NCBI GenBank assembly: GCA_017405845.1
Contig: JAFQZQ010000035.1
Coordinates: 1 to 35,976, forward strand
Source: Mogibacterium sp.
GTDB taxonomy: Bacteria > Bacillota > Clostridia > Peptostreptococcales > Anaerovoracaceae
Length of the DNA: 35,976 bases
Reading direction: 5' to 3'
The notes beneath the pieces are model-generated. The model was not told where the DNA came from and ran no database searches. It was given only the letters and a program-made list of their open reading frames with translations. Below are positions 13,372 to 23,500 of the stretch, in pieces. Both the position numbers and the translations under genes were made by a program. Within the stretch, counting starts at the first letter, position 1. Every line of letters starts with the position of its first letter.

Positions 13372-16300
13372 TTATTTCACCTTTATCGTCACGGTCACTG
13401 TCTGACTCTTTGACTTGTAATACGAGTTACCCGAGGCGGTGACTTTCACTTTTACTTTATAAGTGCCTTTCTTGAGGCCTTTCTTTACTGTGAGTTTGCC
13501 GCTCGTCTTGTTGATGGTGAAGTACTTCTTGTATGATTTACCGCTCTTCAAGGCTGATGTGACTGTATACGTCTTTGTACCTTTGCCCAGGTTGGTGAGG
13601 CCTATTATCTTGGTCCGCAGGAGCGTCTGGGATCTCTTCTTAAGATTGCTGTATTTGACTGTAGCGGTTTTGCCCACAGCCTTCAGCGTATTATCTCCCT
13701 TGACGATCTCGAACCAGTCGTAATCGTCGCCTTCGTAGTTTCCTATGAAATCGATATATACGTATGCGTAGCCCGGATCCACGTTATCTTCATAAGTGAC
13801 CAGATAGTCGCGTCCTTCTGTCAGCAGCTCGTAGTTACGGTCGTACACTTCAATATCGGCTGTCTTGGCCTTGCCGGTGTATTTGTTGTTTTCAGGCCAT
13901 TCCACATATACCGATTCTATTGCAGGTATCACTTCGCCGCTGCTGATGACAGCTCCGCAGGCTGTGCACTCCTTGCTCGCGGTCATGCCGTCCCTGTACC
14001 ACGACGCAGGCTCTGCCGCATTCTCGAGTATGCCGGTATGGTTGCTCGCATCCACAGGAGTGACAACTCCCGCCTTTACGACCTCGCCGCACTTTGTGCA
14101 GACCTCATCGCCGCTGAAGCCCTCCTCACAGCAGGTCGCTGCTTTCGCGCCAACTAATTCGGTCTTATCGTGATTGCAGGATGAGCGTGTGACTGTTACC
14201 GTCATCTCATTGACATCGTAATCGTCAAAATCGTCTGCAGTATATCGTGCCGTGATGGTCACAGGCTCGCCTACCTCAATGTCGTGGCCCAGAATGGCGA
14301 GCTCTTCTGCGTCGAATTCCCAGCCCGGAGCTTTCTCGAGGAGTTCGTTTCCGAAAGATGTGGCTGAATTCGGGATGCTGTACTGCTCGGCCGGCATGGT
14401 CTCGTGAACCTTCGCCGTAACCTCATAGGTCATATCATCTTCAACAACGATTTCCGGCTTGTGTTTCTTGTCATAGACCGAGACGTGGATCTTGTAGGTC
14501 CCGCGGCGATCAGGCGTCCAGTCAAAGTACCTGTGGTCCATGTCATCCATGTTTGCGACATACAGCTCGGATGTGTTGCCATCCGGATCCGTCAAGGTGT
14601 AGGTAAATACCTCGTAGCCCCAGCCTCCGTTTTCTTCAGCATCAAGCCGTACCGTGGTTCCGAGCGGACAGCTGTTTGCAGGATTTGCGGTGAGCTCAAC
14701 GGACTCCAGATCCTTGTTGACTATGAAGGTGATCGTGTCTTTGGAAGAAGGATCGTATTTGTGACGGACGGTGATCTCGTGCCATCCGCTCTCCTTAAAT
14801 GATATTATTCCGGTTTCGCTGTCGATCACACTGTCGTCCGGCCTGTCGGTCTCTATGGTAAAGTTGCTCAAATCATTATAGCCGTAGACACCCATAGTTA
14901 CGGTATCTGCTATGTCGATGATCACCATACCCTCGTTGTATCTGAAACTGCTGCAGCTGCCCGCATTGTCGTTCACTTTGAATCCGGCCAGAAGATGCCT
15001 AGGGTATTCCTCGGTCTTGATCATGCCGCAGTCGGTGCATACGAAAGTCGCGATCCCGTCTTCTGCGCTCTGGAACTCCCATTCGTGTCCGGAGCCGACG
15101 GAGTAGACCTTAATAGTGCAATATACGGACGGATCGTATTTGTAGCGGGCGGTAACAGTGTACTCTCCCTCCTCGGTGAAGTGCACTCCTAGGCCGTCTT
15201 CTACCACAGCCTTCTCAGGGTCGCTGGTCTCGAGTACGAGGTCGCTGAAAGTGTGATGCTGGTATTCATCGTCGTAGTACATTCCATCGAAATACAGTGT
15301 TGCTCCGAGGTCTACTGTGACTTGCTTGCGGCTGTAGTAGAAACTATAGCCATCCGGGCTGTATCCCAGATCAAAGCTCGACGGATATCCGCCCTGCTTT
15401 GTTTTGCCGCAGTGGGAGCATCTATATGTCACTACTCCATCCTTCGCGCTTTCGACCTCCCAGACGTGGGCAGGATCTTCGACAACCAGCGTCATCGTTG
15501 CAGTGGCGTTGTTATCAAATTTGTGCCGCCCGGTTATCGTGTATGTACCTTCATCTGTAAAGGTGAGAGTGTTGTCAACTTTGTCTATAACAACTTTTGA
15601 AGAGTCTGCTTCAAGATTCAGCTCGCTGAATGTGGTGTACTCGCCACTGTCATAGTTATGGTAGCAGCCCCGGATATAGACTGTATCGGTAAGGGATACT
15701 TCAGCTCTCTGGTATCCGTAGCTGTAGCTGCTGGTGTCTGTGCTGTATCCCAGCATGAAGTCTTCAGGGTAGCTGACAGTACGGGTCTCGCCGCATTTGC
15801 TGCACTTTACTTTGGCGGTTCCGTTCGAGGCGCTGACCGACTCCCAGCTGTGGCCGCAATGCCTGTTGATGATCTGCACTTTGTCAGGTGAATCTACCGG
15901 TATTACATAGAACACTTCTTCATCATTGTTCCATTTGTACCAGATCACTTTGCCGTCGCGCACGATAGGATGACAGTCGGAAAGGGTACCATTCAGGGAA
16001 TAGGTCTCTGACAGCTTATTTCCGTCTCCATCTACCAATACATATTGGACTTCCTTGGAAAGACGCCACAGGACCATGAATTTATTGTCGCTGATTTTTA
16101 CAAGCTGCGGAGTTGAAGCGTTGTCTTTGCTGCCGACATCGGTCAGCCATATAGGGCCGCTCGATGTAACTGTGCTCCCGCTTGTGTCGATTGCGGTTAC
16201 GAATACATCTCTTGGCATGCTGTCGTTGAGCGTACTGCAGTGCTGATATATGGCATTTCCGGCTATCAGATAGCCGCTTGAAGTGATCTCGAATCCACCG

Positions 16301-17229
16301 ACGGATGCACCGGTCGCGTTATCGCCGGTTTCTCCCGGGAAGTTCATGACGTTGCCGCTTTGCTTAAGATATCCCCAGATCGTACCTTCAGACAGATCGT
16401 TAGAGAATCTCAGCAGCGCAATGCTTCTTGGGTAAGCGTCACCGTGATCAAGCATTGCCGTCTCACCGTCGCCGATCTTTATGAACTGATTGAAGGAGTG
16501 GCTGACATATGCGCTGCCTTCACTGCTGACCGTGTACTGGGCTCTCAGGACCTTCATCGCATCAGTGTCGACTATCATCAGCACGCTTGCCTGATGGTTA
16601 AGGCCGTCTTCTGACATGTACATTTCGTGGCTGGTCCTGATAGCAAGTCTGTTGCCGGAACCGTCGATGCGGCAGCTTCCGGCATCGAACGGGATGGTTG
16701 TGTTGGCTCCGTAGAGCCCGCAGCTTCCAAGACGGTTCCACTTCTTGTCATATTTTGTGATGCGGAAAACTTCGACATTTTCATTCTCTTCCGGATTCTC
16801 CTGACCGCTGACGATGTAGAAGTTGTTGTCCGACTCGTAAAAACCGCCAAAGAGTTTCAGCTCGGCATCGATGTGCTTATTAGAAGTGATATTGAAATCA
16901 CTGTCATAATAAATTACATCAAAGCTGCCGTCAGTAACTGAAGGGTTATAGACGGTGTTATAGAAGCTGCCTGAGCCGTAGCCCTGCACACGCATGTAGC
17001 CGGATCCCGAAACAGTCAGGTATGAGTAGATCGGAGATGCAGCCACCGTGTAGTTGTTGGCTCCGCTGTTGGTGCCCTCAAGCTCGACGCAGGTGTCAGA
17101 GGCTGCATGTGCCGTCAAGGCGCCCGGCAGACCGGCCCATACAGGCGAGCAGACAAGCGTCATGCAAAGCATGATAGTTATGATAGTATTCGCGGCCGCT
17201 GCGCGGCATCTTTTAGCAGTCGTTTTCAT
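13372..17229 (-). CDS. Large secreted protein with CxxC modules and Ig-like domains
   Basis: 1285 residues, exported by a signal peptide ending near AHAAS (about 43). The first 440 residues are rich in beta-strand repeats suggesting a propeller. Three tandem copies of a 125-130-residue module follow (about 456-587, 588-713, 714-840). Each opens with H-x-W-E-x-x-SA, carries a CxxCG pair, then a YP-x5-LGY segment and an Ig-like sheet ending in R-x-KYD. Ig-like domains continue to about 1010. A further Cys-rich part (1016-1100, VCTKCGEVV and ECTACGAV) leads to an MBG-like domain. A C-terminal module (1180-1285) ends in IKVK and closely matches the end of the 587-residue protein at 31529. No LPXTG. 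The ATG has AAAGGA ahead. A surface structural or adhesive role is inference; the CxxC pairs could bind zinc or form disulphides. Confidence 0.75.
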   Translation of the reverse strand: MKTTAKRCRAAAANTIITIMLCMTLVCSPVWAGLPGALTAHAASDTCVELEGTNSGANNYTVAASPIYSYLTVSGSGYMRVQGYGSGSFYNTVYNPSVTDGSFDVIYYDSDFNITSNKHIDAELKLFGGFYESDNNFYIVSGQENPEENENVEVFRITKYDKKWNRLGSCGLYGANTTIPFDAGSCRIDGSGNRLAIRTSHEMYMSEDGLNHQASVLMIVDTDAMKVLRAQYTVSSEGSAYVSHSFNQFIKIGDGETAMLDHGDAYPRSIALLRFSNDLSEGTIWGYLKQSGNVMNFPGETGDNATGASVGGFEITSSGYLIAGNAIYQHCSTLNDSMPRDVFVTAIDTSGSTVTSSGPIWLTDVGSKDNASTPQLVKISDNKFMVLWRLSKEVQYVLVDGDGNKLSETYSLNGTLSDCHPIVRDGKVIWYKWNNDEEVFYVIPVDSPDKVQIINRHCGHSWESVSASNGTAKVKCSKCGETRTVSYPEDFMLGYSTDTSSYSYGYQRAEVSLTDTVYIRGCYHNYDSGEYTTFSELNLEADSSKVVIDKVDNTLTFTDEGTYTITGRHKFDNNATATMTLVVEDPAHVWEVESAKDGVVTYRCSHCGKTKQGGYPSSFDLGYSPDGYSFYYSRKQVTVDLGATLYFDGMYYDDEYQHHTFSDLVLETSDPEKAVVEDGLGVHFTEEGEYTVTARYKYDPSVYCTIKVYSVGSGHEWEFQSAEDGIATFVCTDCGMIKTEEYPRHLLAGFKVNDNAGSCSSFRYNEGMVIIDIADTVTMGVYGYNDLSNFTIETDRPDDSVIDSETGIISFKESGWHEITVRHKYDPSSKDTITFIVNKDLESVELTANPANSCPLGTTVRLDAEENGGWGYEVFTYTLTDPDGNTSELYVANMDDMDHRYFDWTPDRRGTYKIHVSVYDKKHKPEIVVEDDMTYEVTAKVHETMPAEQYSIPNSATSFGNELLEKAPGWEFDAEELAILGHDIEVGEPVTITARYTADDFDDYDVNEMTVTVTRSSCNHDKTELVGAKAATCCEEGFSGDEVCTKCGEVVKAGVVTPVDASNHTGILENAAEPASWYRDGMTASKECTACGAVISSGEVIPAIESVYVEWPENNKYTGKAKTADIEVYDRNYELLTEGRDYLVTYEDNVDPGYAYVYIDFIGNYEGDDYDWFEIVKGDNTLKAVGKTATVKYSNLKKRSQTLLRTKIIGLTNLGKGTKTYTVTSALKSGKSYKKYFTINKTSGKLTVKKGLKKGTYKVKVKVTASGNSYYKSKSQTVTVTIKVK

Positions 17230-17274
17230 GATTATGAGTCCTTTTCCGCTTGGTAACAGATAATTGTTTACGTA

Positions 17275-17283
17275 ATTGTATCA
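17275..17283 (-). promoter_or_regulatory. Extended -10 promoter, TGATACAAT
   Basis: Minus strand TGATACAAT about 46 bases before the ATG at 17229, with no -35. It matches the promoter style in front of the other minus-strand secreted-protein genes. Confidence 0.5.
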
Positions 17284-17345
17284 TAAGAGACTCGCCAGTA
17301 TGTTGCCCTTTTGATACAATAAATATAGTAAAGAAGTAAGAGATG

Positions 17346-17398
17346 AAAAAAGGGACAGGCCCCCGTTAGATATGACTAACGGGGCCTGTCCCTTTTTT
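17346..17398 (-). terminator. Terminator made of a REP palindrome (locus 6)
   Basis: GGGACAGG...CCCCGTTAG (17352-17369) pairs with CTAACGGGGCCTGTCCC (17376-17392) with one bulged C. A-runs on the left and T-runs on the right allow termination in both directions. On the minus strand it ends the symporter-amidohydrolase operon just beyond the stop at 17408. Confidence 0.85.
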
Positions 17399-17407
17399 AT
17401 GCTTTTT

Positions 17408-19009
17408 TCATGAATAAACGGTTACACCGTCTTTAATGGTTTTAAGAACTTTGATGTCACGAAGCTCCATCGACGGTACTGCAAGCGGGTTCCTGTCAAG
17501 GATCACCAGATCGGCGCGCTTGCCCGGCTCGATACTTCCTTTGGAGTCTTCCTCGAAGTACTGGTATGCGCCTTCTATAGTTACGGCGCGCAGTGCCTCG
17601 TAAACGCTTATCTTCTGATCAGCGCCTATCAGATTGCCTCTGCGGCTGATCCTGTTTACGGCGCACCATACCGAATGCATTACATCCGGTCGCGTGACCG
17701 GTGTGTCCTGATGGAAGTTGACATGGAGCCCTCTGTCAAGCGCATCGCGCGCAGGGCTTATGTGATTGCCTCTTTCCGGACCGAAATTGATCATATGGAT
17801 GTCGCCCCAATACCATACATGGCCTACGAAGATCGAAGCAATCATGCCGAAATCTTTCATCCTGTCAAGCTGGTCGTTCCTGACTGTCTGGCAGTGTATC
17901 ATGACCGGCCTGATTTCCTCATCAGGTTTCACCTTGCTGAAAGCTGATGCGTATGCATTGATGAACTGCTCTGAAGCCGCGTCACCGTTGCAATGCGCCA
18001 GTATCTGTCTGCCATCCGAAAGAGCCTCTTCTATAAACTTTTCAACGCTGCTGTCCGACATCCACGGATAAGCACAGTAATCAGGATCGCCCCCTAAGTA
18101 TGGCTCCGACATCCATGCCGAGCGTCCCTGCGGAGAACCATCAAGAATCAGCTTATAACCGCCGATCTTCAGATGATCCGCATAACCGCCAAGGTAGCGT
18201 GAGTAGGTCTGCGCTGTCTGCCTGCCTCCGTCCGGCATGTCCGGATAAGCGACGATGTCCATCACAAGGGCTCCTGCGCGAGCCATAGCATCAAGCGCAG
18301 CCATCTCAGCGGGAGTCGTATCTCCGTCCTGCGCTGTTGTTACGCCGTATTGCAGGTATGTTCTCTGCGTGAGAGCAGGGTCGAATCCGCCTGCCTCCTG
18401 CTGCGGGAAGGAAGCCATCATCAGGTTCATGGCTGCTTCTTCGAGATAACCGCTAGGCTCGTTGCTGCCATCGATGCGGCCGAACTTACCACCCTCCGGA
18501 TCAGGAGTGCCGGCGGTGATGCCCAGCGCTGCCAGCACCGGGCTGTTGCAGCATGCGAAATGCAGCGAAACATGCAGAGCTACGACCGGCACCGAAGTGC
18601 TGATCTGATCGAGCACGCGCTTGTCAGGATGAGTACCCTCTGCGAGGAAGTTGTGGTCGTAGCCGAACCCTATCACGGCAGGTACAGCGCCGACTTTCTC
18701 GTGATAAGCTTTCATCTTATCGATTATTTCCTGATGAGACGAACAGTCTGACAAGTCGCACCAGGCGGCCATTCTGCCGTTCATCACGAAGTGGCTGTGC
18801 GGGTCTATAAAACCCGGCATAAGACAGCTGCCGTCAAGGTCGATCCACTCTGCATCACCAGGCGCATCCCTTTTGATCTCGTCCACACCGGATGCGGCTC
18901 TGATGATCCCATCGCTGACCCATACTGCTTCAGCGCTGTGCGACGCTTCCTCCTCAGCAGTGGAATAAGCCATCGTAATAATGCTTCCGTTGTAATATAT
19001 CTGATCCAT
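17408..19009 (-). CDS. Amidohydrolase family protein (YtcJ/NfdA-like)
   Basis: A 533-residue cytosolic metal-dependent hydrolase of the Amidohydro_3 type. The metal-binding DPHSH (70-73) follows the GFID strand that ends the N-terminal beta part. Later metal or catalytic elements are AHCNGDAA, MIHCQTV and NFHQDTPVTRP. The C-terminal beta part has KGSIEPGKRADLVILDRNP, a family signature. YtcJ/NfdA relatives cleave amide bonds of N-substituted formamides or similar compounds, but the substrate here is unknown. Its ATG lies 3 bases after the symporter stop, with GGAAG inside the symporter's last codons, so the two are co-translated. The pairing suggests that the imported solute, or something derived from it, is the substrate. 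Confidence 0.88.
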   Translation of the reverse strand: MDQIYYNGSIITMAYSTAEEEASHSAEAVWVSDGIIRAASGVDEIKRDAPGDAEWIDLDGSCLMPGFIDPHSHFVMNGRMAAWCDLSDCSSHQEIIDKMKAYHEKVGAVPAVIGFGYDHNFLAEGTHPDKRVLDQISTSVPVVALHVSLHFACCNSPVLAALGITAGTPDPEGGKFGRIDGSNEPSGYLEEAAMNLMMASFPQQEAGGFDPALTQRTYLQYGVTTAQDGDTTPAEMAALDAMARAGALVMDIVAYPDMPDGGRQTAQTYSRYLGGYADHLKIGGYKLILDGSPQGRSAWMSEPYLGGDPDYCAYPWMSDSSVEKFIEEALSDGRQILAHCNGDAASEQFINAYASAFSKVKPDEEIRPVMIHCQTVRNDQLDRMKDFGMIASIFVGHVWYWGDIHMINFGPERGNHISPARDALDRGLHVNFHQDTPVTRPDVMHSVWCAVNRISRRGNLIGADQKISVYEALRAVTIEGAYQYFEEDSKGSIEPGKRADLVILDRNPLAVPSMELRDIKVLKTIKDGVTVYS

Positions 19010-19012
19010 AGT

Positions 19013-20371
19013 TTATTTCTTCCAGCTGAATGTCGGCTTGCCCCATGTCTTGGTCAGTCTTAGTGCTATGAGATAAGCGACGATAAGGCCGGCGAGGCTG
19101 GCAAGTGTAACACCCTTAGAGATGCTGCCCGCTGCGAAACCGAGCAGGATGATGTATACCGGGTCACTTGCAGTCATGACTACGTTGCATGCGCCGAGCT
19201 CCACGGCTGTCGTTGTTTCGAAGTTCGGATCGACGATACGCATCAGGGCGAGACCTGTAGGAACTGTTCCCGTGCACATACCGAACATGGCGAGTGTACG
19301 CTCGAAGTCATTGCTTCCGCCCATTCTTCTGCCGAAGTAAATGGTGACGAAGAATGTGACGATCGTCATAAGAATAAGAACTACGATGATAGGGAAGAGC
19401 CACGCCTTGATGAGGCTGATCGATACTGCCATGAACGCGCAGACTACCAGATAGTCCGCAGTCCAGCCTGTGATCTTGCTCTGCAGTGTGTTCTCGATGA
19501 GATAACCGATGCCGAGTTTCTTCATGATGAACTTAAGTATATATGCGGCATACATTCCGTTGATGAATGTCAGGGAGCTCATCGCTGTTCCGAAGTATCC
19601 AGGGATGAGTGCCCACAGCCAGCCAATGCCAAGAGCGCCCATGTAGCAGAGACCGATCAGCGCGAAGTGAAGCGCGAGTGTCTCGATGTTGCTGTTGGCA
19701 GTAGTGTCTTTTACCATCATGGCTGTCTGCTCATCTTCATGCAGATAGCCTCTGAGTGTGGCATCGTCTATCTTGCCGCTGTGCTTGGCGAGACCGTGCT
19801 TGATGCCGTATTTTGCCATCGGGATTCCAATGAGGAATGCCATAATGAATCCGATAGTGGCATAGAAGACAGCGACTGTTGTAGCGTTTGTCCAGCCATA
19901 GCTTTCATACAGATCTCCGTAGACGACAGACTGTCCAGGTCCCTGGCAGAATGCGTACTGGATCAGTGTTCCGTACATCGGATCCATGCCTGCTCCCTTG
20001 CCGACAGCTGCTACGATGAAGAATGAGAGAAGCGGTGTCAGCGCGTAGAGCAAACTCCACACAAGTCCCATACCGATAGCGCCCTTCAGGAGATTCTTTC
20101 CGGAATTCTCCTCATTTTTAGGTGCGCTGGTAAGGCTGATCGAAATGAACGAAACTGTGAACAGCTGGCCTACGATCGTACCGAACATGCCGGTGTCAGT
20201 ACCGATGTTCCAGCCTTTGGCTATGACGACATTCATGAAGATCATGCCGAGTACGCCCGCAATAACGCAGGACGGAACGAGCATGTTCTGCAGGAACGGG
20301 ACCTTAGCCCTGAGGAAAAAGCCTATCAGCAGCATTATACTTGCAATGCTGAAAGCAACCATAAAACTCAT
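19013..20371 (-). CDS. Sodium/glutamate symporter family (GltS-like)
   Basis: A 452-residue integral membrane carrier with about 10-12 helices in two inverted halves. The half-site loops are visible as YAFCQGPGQSVVYG (near 155) and MFGMCTGTVPTGLALMRIVDP (near 370). In GltS these re-entrant, glycine-rich loops form the sodium and substrate site. A hydrophilic cytosolic loop (about 195-225, with HEDEQTAMM) joins the halves. The family imports glutamate with sodium. Because the downstream partner is an amidohydrolase, an acylated or otherwise modified amino acid may be the cargo; that is inference. GGAGGG lies 6 bases before the ATG, and a consensus promoter is at 20410-20439. Confidence 0.87.
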   Translation of the reverse strand: MSFMVAFSIASIMLLIGFFLRAKVPFLQNMLVPSCVIAGVLGMIFMNVVIAKGWNIGTDTGMFGTIVGQLFTVSFISISLTSAPKNEENSGKNLLKGAIGMGLVWSLLYALTPLLSFFIVAAVGKGAGMDPMYGTLIQYAFCQGPGQSVVYGDLYESYGWTNATTVAVFYATIGFIMAFLIGIPMAKYGIKHGLAKHSGKIDDATLRGYLHEDEQTAMMVKDTTANSNIETLALHFALIGLCYMGALGIGWLWALIPGYFGTAMSSLTFINGMYAAYILKFIMKKLGIGYLIENTLQSKITGWTADYLVVCAFMAVSISLIKAWLFPIIVVLILMTIVTFFVTIYFGRRMGGSNDFERTLAMFGMCTGTVPTGLALMRIVDPNFETTTAVELGACNVVMTASDPVYIILLGFAAGSISKGVTLASLAGLIVAYLIALRLTKTWGKPTFSWKK

Positions 20372-20409
20372 ATAATACCCTCCATTTTCACTTGATATAA
20401 ATTATTGGA

Positions 20410-20439
20410 ATTATAATAAATAGATAATAATACAGTCAA
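20410..20439 (-). promoter_or_regulatory. Sigma-70 promoter of the symporter operon
   Basis: Minus strand TTGACT (20434-20439), an 18-base spacer and TATAAT (20410-20415). Transcription would start near 20403, giving a leader of about 30 bases. Confidence 0.75.
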
Positions 20440-20513
20440 TAACGGAGTAACAATAACGTAGTAAAAAGAAGGTCTGCAGATTATCTCAAACAGATAACAA
20501 TGCGGTCTGTTTT

Positions 20514-20522
20514 TGATATAAT
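20514..20522 (+). promoter_or_regulatory. Extended -10 promoter of the 3621-residue gene
   Basis: TGATATAAT about 55 bases before the ATG at 20578, with no good -35. This is the same style as the minus-strand secreted-protein promoters. The leader contains GAGGAG at good spacing. Confidence 0.55.
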
Positions 20523-20577
20523 TGGCGCAACAAGATGCAACTAATATACGTTACATATATATAGATGAGGAGCTGTT

Positions 20578-23500
20578 ATGAATTTGCGTAAGAGGTTATT
20601 AACTATGTTGCTTGCCCTGACTATGGTGCTGACTTACATGCCGGGGCTTGCATTTGCAGCTACGGAATCTGATGGGTCAGATACACCGAAGGCCGCAGAA
20701 GAGGCAATCGAGCCGGAAGCGACCGGTCCTGAAGCGACCGGACCGGAGACACCTGCCGATGAAGGCGATGAACCGGTAGATCCCGGCAGATGGAATGGAG
20801 AAGCGCAGAAGGATACGATCACCGTAAATGAAACAAAAGAGGTGACGATCGGGAAATCCCGCGACTATGTCAGCTTTGAGTTCAAGCCAACTGTCAGCGG
20901 CTGGTACAACTTCAAATCAGACGGCGAATACGATACATATGGCCGAGTACTGGATGCTGATCAAAATGAACTGGCGATGAGCGACGATGGTAGCGGTGTG
21001 AACGGCGATAATTTCAATGTCCTTTTCGAGGCAGAAGCCGGAGAGACGTATTACCTGCAGGCTGCCATGTATGGAACGGATACAGGCGAGTTTACTGTTG
21101 AGCTTGTCGAAGGCGAGGAGCCTGCTGTTGACCAGGGCAAGTGGTCCGGACAAAAGTATTCGGACACCATCTCTTTGGAAGAGACAAAGAACGTGGATCT
21201 CGAAAACGTGCGCGATTATGCAAGCTTTGAGTTCACAGCGCCTAAAGATGGATGGTACAGCTTCAGCTCAAGCGGCGGAGAAGACACATACGGCCGCGTT
21301 CTCGACAGTGATGAATACCTGTTAGATGAAGATGATGACATAGGGAACGGTGACTATAACTTCGAAATAGTTTTCCAGGCGGAAGCTGGTAAGAAGTATT
21401 ACCTTGAGGCTTGTTTTCTCGACCCGGAAACAGGCTCGTTTTCGGTCTTTGTTACCGAGACCACTGAGCCTTCAGGCGGTGGAGACGATGATGACGACGA
21501 TGATGCAAACTGGGGTCTTGACTATACGGTCACCTCGTATGGAGCGGGCCGCACGTTCAGTATTGAGTCCATAATCGAGGAGTACGGTCAGCACGGAACC
21601 CTGACAGGCTACTGGTACAGGACGCAGAATGGCCAGATCATAGAGGAGGATGTGGATAATCCGATAGCAACGGGGGTTGCCGGAACCACTGAATATGACA
21701 GCGACTATGCAATAAGGGCAACTTTGCCGGTCGATTGGAAAATGTTCAGGTTAGAGGTCGTTGAGACGGATGCGGACGGTAACGTTGTCGCCCGCAAGAC
21801 TGATACCTACAACAACACCTATGAATATGAGCCGGCTCCGGGAGACAATGTAGACAGTGCCACATTCGTGCCCGCACAGCCTATAAATCTCAAATACCGC
21901 GAGGATGGTTCACTCGAGACGATTTATGATGAAGATTCAAATGAGCGTATCGGCAGGTACTTCAAATACAGCTTCCCAGGCTTCCAGGAGGGAGACAAGC
22001 TCGTTGTTGAATACAATGACGGCAAGGGTACTGTCGAATATGAGTACAGAGAAAATACGTATAACGAAGAAACAGGTGAAAGTCTGTTTGATGACTATTA
22101 TGAGTATCATTTCGTAAATCCTGCTGATGAGACCGGCAAGGATGTGATCGGCTTTGACTATAGGTTTGAACAGACTGAGACGGAAGAGTGGGAGCCAAAT
22201 TCAACTCATGCTTTTACAACCCATGTATGGTCAATCGACCATGTTGTTGAGTGTCCGGTGAACATAGTGCTGGATGAGTCAAAACCTGAGTTTGAATACG
22301 AAGCAATCGCAGGCGATTTTGTCAGAATCACAAGATACAACGGAACGAGCAAAGATATCAGTATCCCTTCGACTATCAGCGGGAAAACCGTACAGGAGAT
22401 CGGCGATGGAGTCTTTGCAGGTATGAATATAACAAGCGTCACGATACCTGACTCTGTCGAGGTGATTGGTAAAAACGCGTTCGATTTCTGTAAATCGTTA
22501 AAGTCGGTAGATCTCGGTAAAGGTATCAAGACCATAAAGGACTATGCGTTCTATGGATGCGGCGGAGTTTCGACGTTCGCGCTTCCGGGCACGCTTACAA
22601 ATATCGGACAGCAGGCATTCGCAAAGTGCACCGGAGTTACATCATTCAGTCTGCCTGACAGCATCACTGAGATTGGCAGCGAGGCATTTGCCGGCATTCC
22701 GGGGCTCAAGACAGTAAACTATCCGAAGTCCCTTCAGTCTACCGGCGGAGACCTCTTTAAGGGCGATGAGCAAATCACATCATTTGTAGTACCTGAAGGC
22801 GTCACGACACTTGCAAGCTATGTGTTTATGGGCTGCAGTTATTTAACGAACGTAACGCTTCCTACAAGTATGACTAAAATAGGCACTTACGCCTTCTATG
22901 GGTGCTCGGCTCTTGAGCATATAGATCTGCCGTTCGAGCTCACTACTATCAACGGATATGCATTTTATGACTGTGACAAGCTCAGCGCGGTTCAGATACC
23001 TGATACCGTCACGTTTATAGGATCACATGCATTTGCTGATTGTGCTGCACTCAGCAGTATCAACTATCCGATGTCTCTCGACTCTACGGGCGGATATCTT
23101 CTTGATAATACACCGAATGTTAAGGAAATCACTGTGCCTGACGGAGTGCTTTCGCTGGCGTCGTCTGTTTTCTCAGGCAGCAGCATGCTGACAAAGGTGA
23201 ACCTTCCTGAGGGCCTCAAGGTCATCGAAAGCCAGGCATTCTACGAAAATAAGGGTTTAAAGACCATCGAGCTGCCTGACAGTGTCGAGGAGTTCGGCTC
23301 TAGTGTCTTCGCAGGCTGCACCAGCCTCACATCGATCAATTACCCGGCATCACTAAAGAAATGCAGCTGGAGCGTATGGACCAATACACCTAAGCTGAAG
23401 AGCATTACAGTACCGGATGGCGTTACAGTTCTGCCGAAATATGCATTTGAAGATGCAGACGGTCTGGTCACAGTTGTACTTCCGGATTCATTGGAAACCA

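Noticed and set aside
17311..17320. A + strand TGATACAAT box
   Set aside because: No gene lies downstream on the + strand before the palindromic terminator at 17346 and the opposing operon, so a promoter role is unsupported.
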